A DNA stretch of 52,701 nt. It comes from Thermoguttaceae bacterium (GTDB lineage: Bacteria; Planctomycetota; Planctomycetia; Pirellulales; Thermoguttaceae). The translations under genes and the position numbers were made by a program. The notes under the pieces were generated by a model. That model ran no database searches and was not told the DNA's origin. It saw only the letters and a list, made by a program, of their open reading frames with translations. This document shows, piece after piece, positions 22,584 to 30,388 of this stretch. The stretch lies in the NCBI GenBank assembly GCA_017937485.1, contig JAGBDN010000075.1:1-52701 (forward strand), read 5' to 3'. Position 1 is the first letter of the stretch. Each line of letters opens with the position of its first letter.

Positions 22584-23020
22584 GCAAAAACAAAACGAAA
22601 AAAGTCGAGTACGAAACGCCGGAAGTCAAGGCGGTCGCGCCGCAAACGAAAGAGAAAGGTTGGGAACCGGCGATTTGCCCCGACGGCGTTAAGGTTATGT
22701 TGGAAAAGGGAACGCGCGTCGTTTCGCAAACCGAGGAAATCGCGAGGCTTAACAAAGAACTCGACGAAACGCGAAAGCAAAACGTCGAGCTGGGAGAACG
22801 CGTCGCGAAACTGACCGCCGAAAAGGAGTACGTCGTTACCGAGTGCGACAAGTTGATCGAACGCGCGAAGGGGAGCGTCGAGGCCGCGAACAAGGACGCG
22901 GCGCGTTGGCTCGCCGAGTTGCAAGACACGCGGCAAAACTTTCGTTTTTGGCGGTTTGCCGCGATCGCTATCGCCGGTTGCGCGATCCTCAACGCCGTTT
23001 GGCCGCTTCTCGGCTTTTAA
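22580..23020 (+). CDS. Coiled-coil tail-anchored protein (146 aa)
   Basis: A Lys-rich N-terminus, a long coiled coil (about residues 55-105, with AEKEYVVTECDKLIERAKG) and a C-terminal hydrophobic helix (residues 118-143). Cytoplasmic with a membrane anchor. Co-translated with the 75-aa membrane protein. Similar layouts occur in spanin-like and phage shock-like proteins, but no match is claimed. Confidence 0.75.
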   Translation: MSKNKTKKVEYETPEVKAVAPQTKEKGWEPAICPDGVKVMLEKGTRVVSQTEEIARLNKELDETRKQNVELGERVAKLTAEKEYVVTECDKLIERAKGSVEAANKDAARWLAELQDTRQNFRFWRFAAIAIAGCAILNAVWPLLGF

Positions 23021-23117
23021 CGAAAATCGTCGATTTTGCTCAAAACCGCCGTCGCTCTTTACGAAAAAACGCGATTTTGACAAAAAGCGACGCGGCAAGA
23101 AAGGGATAGCGCGAGGT

Positions 23118-23333
23118 ATGGAAACCCTGAAAAGACAAGATTTAATCGTCGCGGCAAAACGGTTCGTTTCGAAGCGCGACCGCGTTTTGTCGGCGCTCCG
23201 CTGGGTCGACGGTTTGACCGACGCCGAAATCGCCGCCGCGACCGGAATGACGGTCGCGACCGTCGCCGAACGACTCGCCGTCGTCGAACGAACGCTCCGC
23301 GAACGCTTGAAAGGAGATTTCGCAAATGCTTAA
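23118..23333 (+). CDS. Sigma region 4-like HTH protein (71 aa)
   Basis: Residues about 20-62 form an HTH of the sigma-4 type (ALRWVDGLTDAEIAAATGMTVATVAERLAVVERTLRERL). There is no region 2, so it is not a full sigma factor. It may modify promoter choice or act as a small regulator. Overlaps ThyX by eight bases. Confidence 0.65.
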   Translation: METLKRQDLIVAAKRFVSKRDRVLSALRWVDGLTDAEIAAATGMTVATVAERLAVVERTLRERLKGDFANA

Positions 23334-24195
23334 AATTCGGGAACTTCGAGAAAACGAGATTCCGCCGATTCCTTCGAACGTCGCCGAGGCGGAACGCTTG
23401 CGCCGACTCGAGTTTAGCGTTCTCGACGCCGGTTACGTTCGCTTCGTCGACCTGATGGGGGACGACGGCGCGATCGTCGACGCCGCGCGGATTAGCCGGG
23501 CCGCAACCGACCGACTCAGCGAAGAGGAGGCGGGCGTTTTTCTCGACGCCTTGGCGCGGCGCGGTCATTGGAGCCCGTTCGAGATGGTCGAGCTGAAATT
23601 CCGAGTGCGGGCGCCGATTTACGTCCTCCGTCAATGGTTGCGTCATCGAACGGCGAGCGCGCAGGAGACGTCGGGGCGTTACGTCGATTCGGATTTGGCG
23701 TTTCAAAGCGCTTGCAACGAGTGGCGCGGCGTCGACGGAAAACCGCTTCCGCCCGAGGTTTGCGACGAACTCGGCGAACTCGAATACGACGCTTGCGCGG
23801 CGCTCGAAACCGTCTATACGGAGCGTTTGCGTCGCGGCGTCGTTCGCGAGCAAGCGCGAAAAGAACTTCCGCTTTCGACTTACTCCGAAGCGTATTGGAA
23901 AATCGACCTGCGCAACCTCTTCAATTTCCTTCGGTTGCGAACCGACGACGCCGCGCAATACGAGATTCGCCGGTACGCGAAAATTATCGGCGAACAGATT
24001 GTTAAGCCGTTGTTTCCTAACGCTTACGCCGCGTTCGAGGAACACGACTTGAACGCCGTTCGATTTTCGCGTCGCGAAGCGGAGACGTTGCGAGCTTTTG
24101 TCGCGTCGCGCCGCGACGAATTGGTCGAAAGCGCCGCGCGACTCGGCGTCGTCGAATCGGCGCGATTTTTGAACAAGTTGAACGCCGCAAAGTAA
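23326..24195 (+). CDS. thyX: Flavin-dependent thymidylate synthase ThyX (289 aa)
   Basis: The ThyX signature is clear: RHRTASAQETSGRY from residue 106, with the catalytic serine. FAD/dUMP-binding surroundings fit (WSPFEMVELKFRVRAPIYVLRQWLRHR, and RKELPLSTYSEAYWKIDLRNLFNFLRLR). It makes dTMP from dUMP using methylene-THF and reduced flavin. Common in phages, where it raises the thymidine supply for replication. Slightly longer than the usual ~220-250 aa, with extra residues at both ends. Confidence 0.95.
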   Translation: MLKIRELRENEIPPIPSNVAEAERLRRLEFSVLDAGYVRFVDLMGDDGAIVDAARISRAATDRLSEEEAGVFLDALARRGHWSPFEMVELKFRVRAPIYVLRQWLRHRTASAQETSGRYVDSDLAFQSACNEWRGVDGKPLPPEVCDELGELEYDACAALETVYTERLRRGVVREQARKELPLSTYSEAYWKIDLRNLFNFLRLRTDDAAQYEIRRYAKIIGEQIVKPLFPNAYAAFEEHDLNAVRFSRREAETLRAFVASRRDELVESAARLGVVESARFLNKLNAAK

Positions 24196-24211
24196 GAAAG
24201 GAACGAACGTT

Positions 24212-24592
24212 ATGAAAGAGACGCTTTTGGAGCAAACGGAAACGATTTCGCAAATTCCGGAAAATTGCGACGCCGCGATTTTCATCGGGTTTATCCCGCG
24301 CCGCAAGACGCAAGACGGCGAAACGCTTGGACTTACCGAGGCGCTTATCGAGTCGGCGCGGAACTCGATGGGCGCGACGCTCGAATCGGTCGGAGCGCCG
24401 TCGACGATCGCGAGTATTGCGCGGCTTTCGACGGACGCGCTCGGCGACGGCGAAACGACGCGCGTCGTCGTCAAGGTCGCGCACGAGAAGATTTCGCCCG
24501 ACCCGATTCCGGAATTCGACGACGCGGAACTTCTCGAACCCGAACCGGCAACCGACGGCGACGAAACGACTTCCGAAACGGAAGAGGCGTAA
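24212..24592 (+). CDS. Hypothetical protein (126 aa)
   Basis: ATG 24212 with AGAAAGGA upstream. A compact N-terminal part (AAIFIGFIPRRKTQDGE) and a helical centre are followed by an acidic C-terminus (residues 95-126, many Glu/Asp/Thr). No family recognised. It lies between ThyX and the protease gene, with a two-base gap to the latter. Confidence 0.75.
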   Translation: MKETLLEQTETISQIPENCDAAIFIGFIPRRKTQDGETLGLTEALIESARNSMGATLESVGAPSTIASIARLSTDALGDGETTRVVVKVAHEKISPDPIPEFDDAELLEPEPATDGDETTSETEEA

Positions 24593-24594
24593 CG

Positions 24595-25413
24595 ATGGAC
24601 GCAAACGATCTCAGTTTCGATTTGGAAAACGCTCGCCGCGCCGCGTCGCGCGTCGTTTCGATCGGCGCGACGTTCAAGCCCGGTTCGCCGCCTGGAGTCG
24701 CGTCGCTACTGCGCCTAGGCGGCGGTTCGTCGGCGTTAATCGACGTTCGCGCGAACGACGCGGGCGAGCCGCTCGGGCTTTGGCTAACGGCGGCGCACGT
24801 CTTGGACGCGACGGCGAATTGGGGGCTCGTCGAGTTTTTCGACGCCGACGGTCGCGCTCCGCGACACGGAATCGCGTTCGTTATCGCTCGCGACGTAAAA
24901 CGCGACGTCGCCGCGTTTTTTGCGAATTTCCCGACCAAAGGGGACGTCGCGAAGCCGTTTCGTATCTCGACGCGTCGAGTCGAGCCCGGCTCGCTCCTTT
25001 ACGGATTGGGGTGGGGGGAGTCTACGTTTGGCGACGTTTTTATGGGAATTTCCGGTCGCGCGTACGCTCGTTTCGCTTCTCGCGAAATACGCGAAGCGTG
25101 TTTGGGAAAGACGGTTAACGAAGACGAACTCCCGTTCGACTTCGACGCGCCTCATTGGGAGTGGGCCGACGTTCCGGTTCGTCCCGGCGATTCCGGCGGG
25201 CCCGTACTCGACGCTCAAACGGGAGAGTTGGTAGGAATCCGAAGCGGAGGATTCGGCCCGACGCCGAGCGATCGCAGCCCCTCGGCGTATAGGATCGGCG
25301 CGCTACATTCGCTTAAGTCTTGTTATTATTCGACGTTCGAAAGCGAGTTCGTCGCCGCCGCGCGCTCGATTTTCGCTACCAAAATCGCTACGAAACCTTA
25401 TCGATTTGACTAA
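24595..25413 (+). CDS. Trypsin-like serine protease, cytosolic (272 aa)
   Basis: ATG 24595 directly follows the previous stop. Chymotrypsin-fold triad visible: His68 in LTAAHVL, Asp104 in RDVAAF (likely) and Ser200 in RPGDSGGPVL. There is no signal peptide, so it acts in the host cytoplasm or in the virion. The substrate is unknown; host factor cleavage or virion processing are options. A second, secreted member of this class lies at 46684. Confidence 0.8.
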   Translation: MDANDLSFDLENARRAASRVVSIGATFKPGSPPGVASLLRLGGGSSALIDVRANDAGEPLGLWLTAAHVLDATANWGLVEFFDADGRAPRHGIAFVIARDVKRDVAAFFANFPTKGDVAKPFRISTRRVEPGSLLYGLGWGESTFGDVFMGISGRAYARFASREIREACLGKTVNEDELPFDFDAPHWEWADVPVRPGDSGGPVLDAQTGELVGIRSGGFGPTPSDRSPSAYRIGALHSLKSCYYSTFESEFVAAARSIFATKIATKPYRFD

Positions 25414-25439
25414 CCCTTTTAACGAAAGGAATTAACGTT

Positions 25440-25706
25440 ATGCCTGTTTTGACTAACGAACAACTGAAAAACGTCGCCGTGAAAATCACGCAAGCCGTGT
25501 GCGACGGCGCGATCGTCGCGACCGCCGACGGACGGCGCGTCGAAGCGGCCCGCGTCAAGGACGGCAAGCTCGAAGTTTTTATCTGGGACGGAAACGACCT
25601 CGAGTTTAACGTTTGGGACGCTACCTCCTTGGAAATCGCGATTTACGTCAAGAAGGAAGTGTTGCACGTCCCGGCGACCGAACCGGAGAAGGAGGCGGCT
25701 AAATGA
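25440..25706 (+). CDS. Hypothetical protein (88 aa)
   Basis: ATG 25440 after AAAGGAATTAACG. Alternating beta and turn sequences in the second half (VFIWDGNDLEFNVWDATSLE) suggest a small beta fold. No cysteine cluster or membrane part. Coupled to the next gene by ATGA. Unknown. Confidence 0.75.
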   Translation: MPVLTNEQLKNVAVKITQAVCDGAIVATADGRRVEAARVKDGKLEVFIWDGNDLEFNVWDATSLEIAIYVKKEVLHVPATEPEKEAAK

Positions 25707-25903
25707 GCGACGTCGAGAAAACCAGTTCCGAAACGACCTCCGCCGACGTCCCGGAAGAGCGCGAAACCGACGAAGCGCGAGCGGTCGAAAGCGAAAAGAG
25801 GATATCCCTTGCCGATCCGAGTTGCTGGCGCCACACGCCCGACCGCGTCGTTCCTTGCGTCGAGCCGCCGAAGCAAGCGGGCGCGACGTTTATCATCGAC
25901 TGA
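25703..25903 (+). CDS. Hypothetical protein, acidic (66 aa)
   Basis: The N-terminal half is Glu/Ser/Thr-rich and probably disordered. The end (SCWRHTPDRVVPCVEPPKQA) has two Cys and several Pro. No family recognised. It is the last gene before a strong promoter at 25946-25972. Confidence 0.65.
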   Translation: MSDVEKTSSETTSADVPEERETDEARAVESEKRISLADPSCWRHTPDRVVPCVEPPKQAGATFIID

Positions 25904-25945
25904 GTCGACGCGACGGTAAATTTTGAAAAACAAGCGTTTCGCCGC

Positions 25946-25972
25946 TTGACAAATTACTACAGGTCGTATAAC
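25946..25972 (+). promoter_or_regulatory. Promoter, TTGACA/TATAAC
   Basis: A perfect -35 TTGACA (25946-25951), a 15-base spacer and -10 TATAAC (25967-25972). The short spacer may weaken it. It would drive the cysteine-rich gene at 26023. The short inverted sequence GCGTTTCGCCGC lies just before the -35. Confidence 0.6.
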
Positions 25973-26022
25973 CGAGCGTAAACGAAACCCAATTTGCAAA
26001 CCCCAATTTGAAAGGACTTTCG

Positions 26023-26283
26023 ATGAACGCTCCGGTTTATCCTCCGTTTGTTCAAGTCGGCGAAACGTTTGTGTTCCAAGGTTTTAACGTCGGCGACGTC
26101 GTTTCGCCGGTCAAGTTGGAAGCGCGTCCGGCGACGCGGCTTCATTGCGACGCTTGCTTTTTCTCCGGATACGGGAAGGGCGCCTGCCGCGTCGACGGCG
26201 ACGTTTTGCACTGCTCCGGACATTTTCGACCCGACCGCCGGTTCGTGTATTACGCGGAAGTCGGGCGGGTCGAAAGCGAATAA
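26023..26283 (+). CDS. Cysteine-rich small protein, dispersed family member (86 aa)
   Basis: ATG 26023 with AAAGGA upstream; a TTG start 15 bases earlier is less likely. It begins with VGETFVFQG, then CDACFF, two further cysteines (GACRVDG, LHCSGHF) and ends R-x-D-x-R-x-V-x-Y, the same order as at 3026. Likely a zinc-binding domain. Has its own promoter and is not linked to neighbours. Followed by a stem-loop between convergent genes. Confidence 0.8.
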   Translation: MNAPVYPPFVQVGETFVFQGFNVGDVVSPVKLEARPATRLHCDACFFSGYGKGACRVDGDVLHCSGHFRPDRRFVYYAEVGRVESE

Positions 26284-26287
26284 AGGC

Positions 26288-26309
26288 GGGGCTTAGCCGT
26301 CTAAACCCC
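26288..26309. terminator. Stem-loop between convergent genes
   Basis: GGGGCTTAG (26288-26296) and CTAAACCCC (26301-26309) pair with one mismatch around a four-base loop. It could end transcription from both sides, since the gene at 26319 runs on the other strand. Confidence 0.45.
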
Positions 26310-26318
26310 TTGCCGCGT

Positions 26319-27167
26319 TTAGGCTTGCGCGTCGTATTTTCGGGCGAGTCGGCGGAACTCGGCCTTGATTCGGTCTTCCGACACGACGTCGTCGAGGAGC
26401 CCGAAAGAGCGGCCTTTCAAGCGGCGGTACCCGTCGCCCCAACCGAGGAAGCCGAAAAGCCGCTCGACGTCCGTTTGACCGACGCCGCTTTTGCGCCAAC
26501 CGCCGGTCGCCGGGCGCGGCTCCCAAGCGGGAAGGCGTTTGGTCGTCGTCGCGCGCTCGATAATCCCCAAAACCATTTGAATCCAACCCGCGATTTTAAC
26601 CGGGTTTAGCGAACCGGAAAAGGCGCGAAACTCGACCGTTTTTTTGCCGGTTAAACTTTTGAGGTTGCAAATGTTGAGGACGCTGTAACGGTCGCGCTTC
26701 AAGGCGTCGCGGGCCGCGTCGGGCGAGCCGAACCGTCGCAGACCTTTGCAAAAATCGCCGCGTTCGCGGTTTTTCGTGCCGGTCGTCGCGAAAATCGCCT
26801 TTTCGAGGTAGGAAACCGTTTGAATAAGGCGGTTTAAGTCGGCGTCGGACGCGGTCGCAAAGCCGACGTGAACGTGAACGCCGCACGTCGCGTTGACCTT
26901 GTGCCCCTTGCCGCGCAAGGCTTTAACGACTTCGACGACTTGCCGCAAGCCGTCGGCGCCTTGCAAAATTGGCGACACGATTTCGCAAGCGAGCGTTCCG
27001 GCGCCCCCTTCGATAGAAGCGTCGCGGCAAGCCGTCCAGCCGTCGGGCAGGTAGGGCGCCTGAATCCCGCGATGGTAAGGCCCGACGTTTAAACCGTTTG
27101 CGGCGGCGGTCGTTTCGTCGACGAAAGTTTCAAGTTCGATTCCAAAGGTCGCTTCGTTGGCTTTCAT
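26319..27167 (-). CDS. Amidoligase-family protein (282 aa)
   Basis: Amidoligase_2 pattern: FGIELETF at the start, CEIVSP, CGVHVHVGF near residues 95-103, YLEKAIFATTG, and VEFRAFSGSLNP in the second half, as in COOH-NH2 ligase-type ATP-grasp proteins. The family is thought to join amino groups to carboxyls, possibly in cell-wall or peptide modification; the substrate is unknown. It is the only large gene on this strand, with its own promoter (27219-27246) and AAGGA before the ATG. Confidence 0.85.
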   Translation of the reverse strand: MKANEATFGIELETFVDETTAAANGLNVGPYHRGIQAPYLPDGWTACRDASIEGGAGTLACEIVSPILQGADGLRQVVEVVKALRGKGHKVNATCGVHVHVGFATASDADLNRLIQTVSYLEKAIFATTGTKNRERGDFCKGLRRFGSPDAARDALKRDRYSVLNICNLKSLTGKKTVEFRAFSGSLNPVKIAGWIQMVLGIIERATTTKRLPAWEPRPATGGWRKSGVGQTDVERLFGFLGWGDGYRRLKGRSFGLLDDVVSEDRIKAEFRRLARKYDAQA

Positions 27168-27218
27168 TGTTGTAAGTCCTTGTTTTTGTTGGGGTTTGCG
27201 TTTACCTTTAACGCTTGT

Positions 27219-27246
27219 ACTATAAACGATTTACAACATATAGCAA
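27219..27246 (-). promoter_or_regulatory. Promoter for the amidoligase gene
   Basis: On the - strand: -35 TTGCTA (27241-27246), a 16-base spacer and -10 TATAGT (27219-27224). The AT-rich 145-base gap also serves the divergent gene at 27313, whose own promoter is not clear. Confidence 0.6.
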
Positions 27247-27312
27247 CGGGTAAAACCTTTTATTTTGCGATAATCGCGATAATATAAAGCCTTTGAAAGT
27301 ATATGGTTAGAT

Positions 27313-27837
27313 GTGAAAAAATTAGAAGAATTGACCGCGCCGGAGTTTGCGCGAAAACTCTTTCCGCGTTTCGATTTCGCGCCGTTCGACTCGGTTCTTC
27401 GAGGTTTCGAAACGGCGTTGACGCAACGCGGCGAGTTCGCATACGGAATCGCCGGGGTTCCGCGCCAAGTTGTCGACGCGTTGCGAGCGTTCGCGGCGAT
27501 CGCGTCGAACGTCGACGCGATTTTAGAAGTCGGCGTCGAGGTTAACTCTTGGATTCTCGGCGATTGCGACGTCGAAACGAAAAACGCCGTCTTGTCGCGT
27601 TCGTACCGAGCGCGGGAGCGCGGCGACTTGGTCTGGGTTCGTTGTTCGTCGGGGAGCGAAATCCCGCGCTCGATCACGAACGAGTCGACGTTTTGGCGAC
27701 CGCGAATTATCGTCGAGAACGCGCGAAACGGACGCAAACGAGCAACGTTCGTCTTGCCGCAACCGAGCGACGCCGAGATTCAAGAACGCCGTCGTCGGCG
27801 CGAAATCTTGCGGGGCAAGATGGGGCTAACGCGATAA
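27313..27837 (+). CDS. Hypothetical protein (174 aa)
   Basis: GTG start at 27313 in the AT-rich divergent region; no ribosome site is visible, so a leaderless or different start is possible. Leu/Ala/Arg-rich helices are followed by a Trp-containing part (FWRPRIIVENARNG) and a very basic tail (QERRRRREILRGKMG). Looks nucleic-acid binding. Family not recognised. Confidence 0.7.
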   Translation: MKKLEELTAPEFARKLFPRFDFAPFDSVLRGFETALTQRGEFAYGIAGVPRQVVDALRAFAAIASNVDAILEVGVEVNSWILGDCDVETKNAVLSRSYRARERGDLVWVRCSSGSEIPRSITNESTFWRPRIIVENARNGRKRATFVLPQPSDAEIQERRRRREILRGKMGLTR

Positions 27838-27856
27838 ACGGCAAAGGATAATAACA

Positions 27857-28210
27857 ATGAACGAAAAAACGGGAACGTCAGAAGCTGAAAAAGAGGACTT
27901 GTCGGGAATTGCGTTTGTTTGCGGGCTGTTCGGTTTTGTCCTCGGCGCCGCGCTCGGAGCCGTCGTTATCGAATTTGTCGCGTTCGACGGTTTGCGACGC
28001 CGTGAAATTGCCCCGCGACAGTTTGAAACGGCGGAACCGGAACCCGCGACGCTCGCCGATATTGTCGCGATATTCGAACGCAACAACCCGGATATTACGC
28101 TCGGCGAATACGTCGAGCTGTTGAAGACGTACCCGCCGGAATGGTTGAACGCGCCGCTCGTTTCGACGCAAAGAACGGTCGAGGCGCAAGGGAGGAAGGA
28201 AAACGAATAA
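27857..28210 (+). CDS. Membrane protein (117 aa)
   Basis: Acidic N-terminus, one transmembrane helix at about residues 18-40 (GLFGFVLGAALGAVVIEF), then a soluble part with Asp/Glu and Pro. Start ATG 27857 after AAAGGA. Coupled to the next gene by TAATG. Unknown. Confidence 0.75.
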   Translation: MNEKTGTSEAEKEDLSGIAFVCGLFGFVLGAALGAVVIEFVAFDGLRRREIAPRQFETAEPEPATLADIVAIFERNNPDITLGEYVELLKTYPPEWLNAPLVSTQRTVEAQGRKENE

Positions 28211-28728
28211 TGAACGAGGATTACGATACCGGCGAAGGGCCTTACGAAGATTTCAACGCTTTTGAAATTAGCGTTTACGAACTTCTTGAACGGCTTTACC
28301 CCGACTACGATTTCAACGAATACAAGGGACTTTGCGCCGCGCTCGAACACGCGTTGAACCGAACCGGCGAAACGGTCGCGGTCGACTTATCGGACGTTCC
28401 GCATCATATCGGGCTCGCTTTCTATTACGCGGCGAAAGTTCGGCCTTGCACGGAAGTTTGCATCGACGCGATCGCCCTAGCCGTCGAGCGCGCCGTCGAC
28501 AACGAAGAAGAGCCGGTCATTTTCGACCGAATGGAAGACGCCGCTTACTCGCGAGAGCGAAACGGCGAACTCGTCTCCGAGGAGATGTTTTACGTAAATT
28601 GCGCGGGAAACAAGGGGAAGGGGCGCGTGCCGAACAAAGCTACGATCGAGCCGACGCTCTCCGGAAAGAACTACGTTCGCGTCTTCTTGTCGCAAATTTA
28701 CCCGGTGGAAAGACTTCGGAAAAAATGA
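28210..28728 (+). CDS. Hypothetical acidic protein (172 aa)
   Basis: ATG 28210 overlaps the preceding TAA by one base. Tyr/Asp/Glu-rich N-terminus (YELLERLYPDYDFNEY), a helical middle and a more basic end. Several Cys but no regular motif. ATGA overlap with the next gene. Unknown function. Confidence 0.75.
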   Translation: MNEDYDTGEGPYEDFNAFEISVYELLERLYPDYDFNEYKGLCAALEHALNRTGETVAVDLSDVPHHIGLAFYYAAKVRPCTEVCIDAIALAVERAVDNEEEPVIFDRMEDAAYSRERNGELVSEEMFYVNCAGNKGKGRVPNKATIEPTLSGKNYVRVFLSQIYPVERLRKK

Positions 28729-29015
28729 GAACGACGAGCCAAACAGTTAAGACCGACGCCGAACTTGACGCGCTCGATTACGATTGCGACTGGTTGACGC
28801 TTTGCGAACGTTACGGCGAGACGCGGGAAGAATGGACGTTCGGCGCGTCCGGAGAACCGGTCTTGATACGGAAATACGGTTGGGTCGGACCGGAAATTCG
28901 CAAACGCTGGGAACTTGCGCGGGGGAAGATGGCGACGACGGAGGCGTTTTCGCGCCGCCCTCGTCGAAGAAAACGGAAAAAGGTGCGAGAAAATGACGGA
29001 AGAGAAACGAGTTAA
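28725..29015 (+). CDS. Hypothetical protein with basic tail (96 aa)
   Basis: ATG 28725 in an ATGA overlap. The N-terminal domain contains many Trp/Tyr (DWLTLCERYGETREEWTFG); the end is highly basic (SRRPRRRKRKKV), fit for nucleic-acid contact. It overlaps the next gene by 23 bases. Family not recognised. Confidence 0.75.
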   Translation: MRTTSQTVKTDAELDALDYDCDWLTLCERYGETREEWTFGASGEPVLIRKYGWVGPEIRKRWELARGKMATTEAFSRRPRRRKRKKVRENDGRETS

Positions 29016-29808
29016 AAAGACGTCCGACGAGAAACTTGAATTCTGTGTCAGCGTGGTCGTCGACGTAATCGAGTCGTTACGCGACGCCGAGGAAGAAGCC
29101 GTTTGTCGCGGAACGTTTCCGCAAGATCGCGGCGTTCGGCCTTGTTGCGCCGTCTTCGAGCGCGTCGCCTCCGACGGGAAACTTCCGCCTGCGACAGTAT
29201 TTCGCGCTTTGCCCCGTTACCAAAAATACGAGTCCGGAACCGTCGTAATCGAGCGAGGAAAGCGCGGAACAGAAATTTGGCAAACGGTTATAACGTTTGT
29301 CGCCGAAATGTTTGTCAAACCGATTTACAATATTGACCGGGCGTCGCAATTCCTCGCCGCCGTTGATTTTTTCCGCTTTTGGCCGCTTCCGCGAGGTTGT
29401 GGGAAAACGAGAACGATTATCGAAGACTTGAAAGAAAAGTTGGGGATTTACGACGAAGAGGAGGACGAAACGATGATTACCGACACGACGCTTGACTTCC
29501 AAGAGCCCGAGAATAAAACGTTTGCGTTTCCGGCGGGAGAGCCGCGAATCGGCGAACTTTGCCGAACGGACGACGGCGGCGTCTTTCTTTGCGTCGCGAA
29601 CGACGGAATCGATTCGGGGTGCGACGACTGCGACCTTGGCCCTGGTTTCGACGTCGAGACTTGCTCGTATTACAAGCTGTGTTCGGCGTTCCATCGCGCC
29701 GACGGCGTTCGCGTTCGCTTCCTCGCGGTCGAGAACTTGGCCGAGTTTGTCGCGGCGTCGCTTAACGAGGCTCCGCGTCGCGCGAAAGGCTCCGACAACA
29801 ATGTTTAG
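28993..29808 (+). CDS. Two-part protein ending in the cysteine-rich domain (271 aa)
   Basis: Residues 1-160 form an unrecognised helical domain (VSVVVDVIESLRDAEEE, GCGKTRTIIEDLKEKLG). A second part starts at an internal ATG (29473) after AGGAGGACGAAACG, and carries the dispersed cysteine family: PRIGELCRTDDG, CDDCDLG, two further Cys, then R-x-D-G-V-R-V-R-F. Two genes may be fused in frame or made separately from nested starts. The phrase GCGKT is P-loop-like but too short to call. Confidence 0.7.
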   Translation: MTEEKRVKKTSDEKLEFCVSVVVDVIESLRDAEEEAVCRGTFPQDRGVRPCCAVFERVASDGKLPPATVFRALPRYQKYESGTVVIERGKRGTEIWQTVITFVAEMFVKPIYNIDRASQFLAAVDFFRFWPLPRGCGKTRTIIEDLKEKLGIYDEEEDETMITDTTLDFQEPENKTFAFPAGEPRIGELCRTDDGGVFLCVANDGIDSGCDDCDLGPGFDVETCSYYKLCSAFHRADGVRVRFLAVENLAEFVAASLNEAPRRAKGSDNNV

Positions 29809-30388
29809 CGACGAAGCGGAACGCGCCGACGTCTTGCTTGTCGCGACGTCGCAAAACGAGGCGAAAACGATTCGCGACTGCCTCGTCGACGCCGGGCGCG
29901 TCGTCCTTTGCGTCGAGCCGCGCGACGCGGTTCCGGAGCGCGTCGGGTCGATTCCGGTCGTCGTTTTCGACGCGACGAACGTTGGCGCCGCGACCGTCGA
30001 CCGCGTTTGCGACGATTTCGCGTCGGTCGACACGCCGACGATTTTGCTCTGCGACGAACCGTTTTTTGACCGCTGGCGCGACAAGACGTTCGCGCTTTTC
30101 GTTAAGCCGTGTCGCCGCGCGGCGTTTTTGCAGGCGATTCGGAACGCGGCGAAGCTCGCCGAGTCGACGCGACACGTTCGCCCGACCTTTTTCGGGTTGC
30201 GGCTCGCCGACCTCGAGCGTCGCGCGATCGTCGAAACGCTCGAACGCGTCGGGACGAAAGCGCGAGCGGCGCGAGTCCTAGGGGTTTCCGAGAAAACGAT
30301 TTACAACAAGTTGAAACAATATGGACTATTCGAACGTTACGCCGCTCTTTCCCGACGCCCCGTCGCAAACGAAAACCGCGTCGAGTAA
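29801..30388 (+). CDS. Response-regulator-like activator with Fis-type HTH (195 aa)
   Basis: ATG 29801 overlaps the preceding stop. Residues 8-125 look like a receiver domain: VLLVATSQNEAKTIRDCL, a central VVVFDAT with the phospho-acceptor-like Asp, and the late Lys in FVKPCRRAAFLQAI. The acidic pair after strand 1 is missing, so phosphorylation may be lost. Residues about 145-180 form an NtrC-type HTH (RVGTKARAARVLGVSEKTIYNK). It has no ATPase domain. A plausible phage late-gene regulator. Confidence 0.7.
   Translation: MFSDEAERADVLLVATSQNEAKTIRDCLVDAGRVVLCVEPRDAVPERVGSIPVVVFDATNVGAATVDRVCDDFASVDTPTILLCDEPFFDRWRDKTFALFVKPCRRAAFLQAIRNAAKLAESTRHVRPTFFGLRLADLERRAIVETLERVGTKARAARVLGVSEKTIYNKLKQYGLFERYAALSRRPVANENRVE

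Noticed and set aside
23118..23333. Full sigma factor at 23118
   Set aside because: Only a region 4-like HTH is present in 71 residues.
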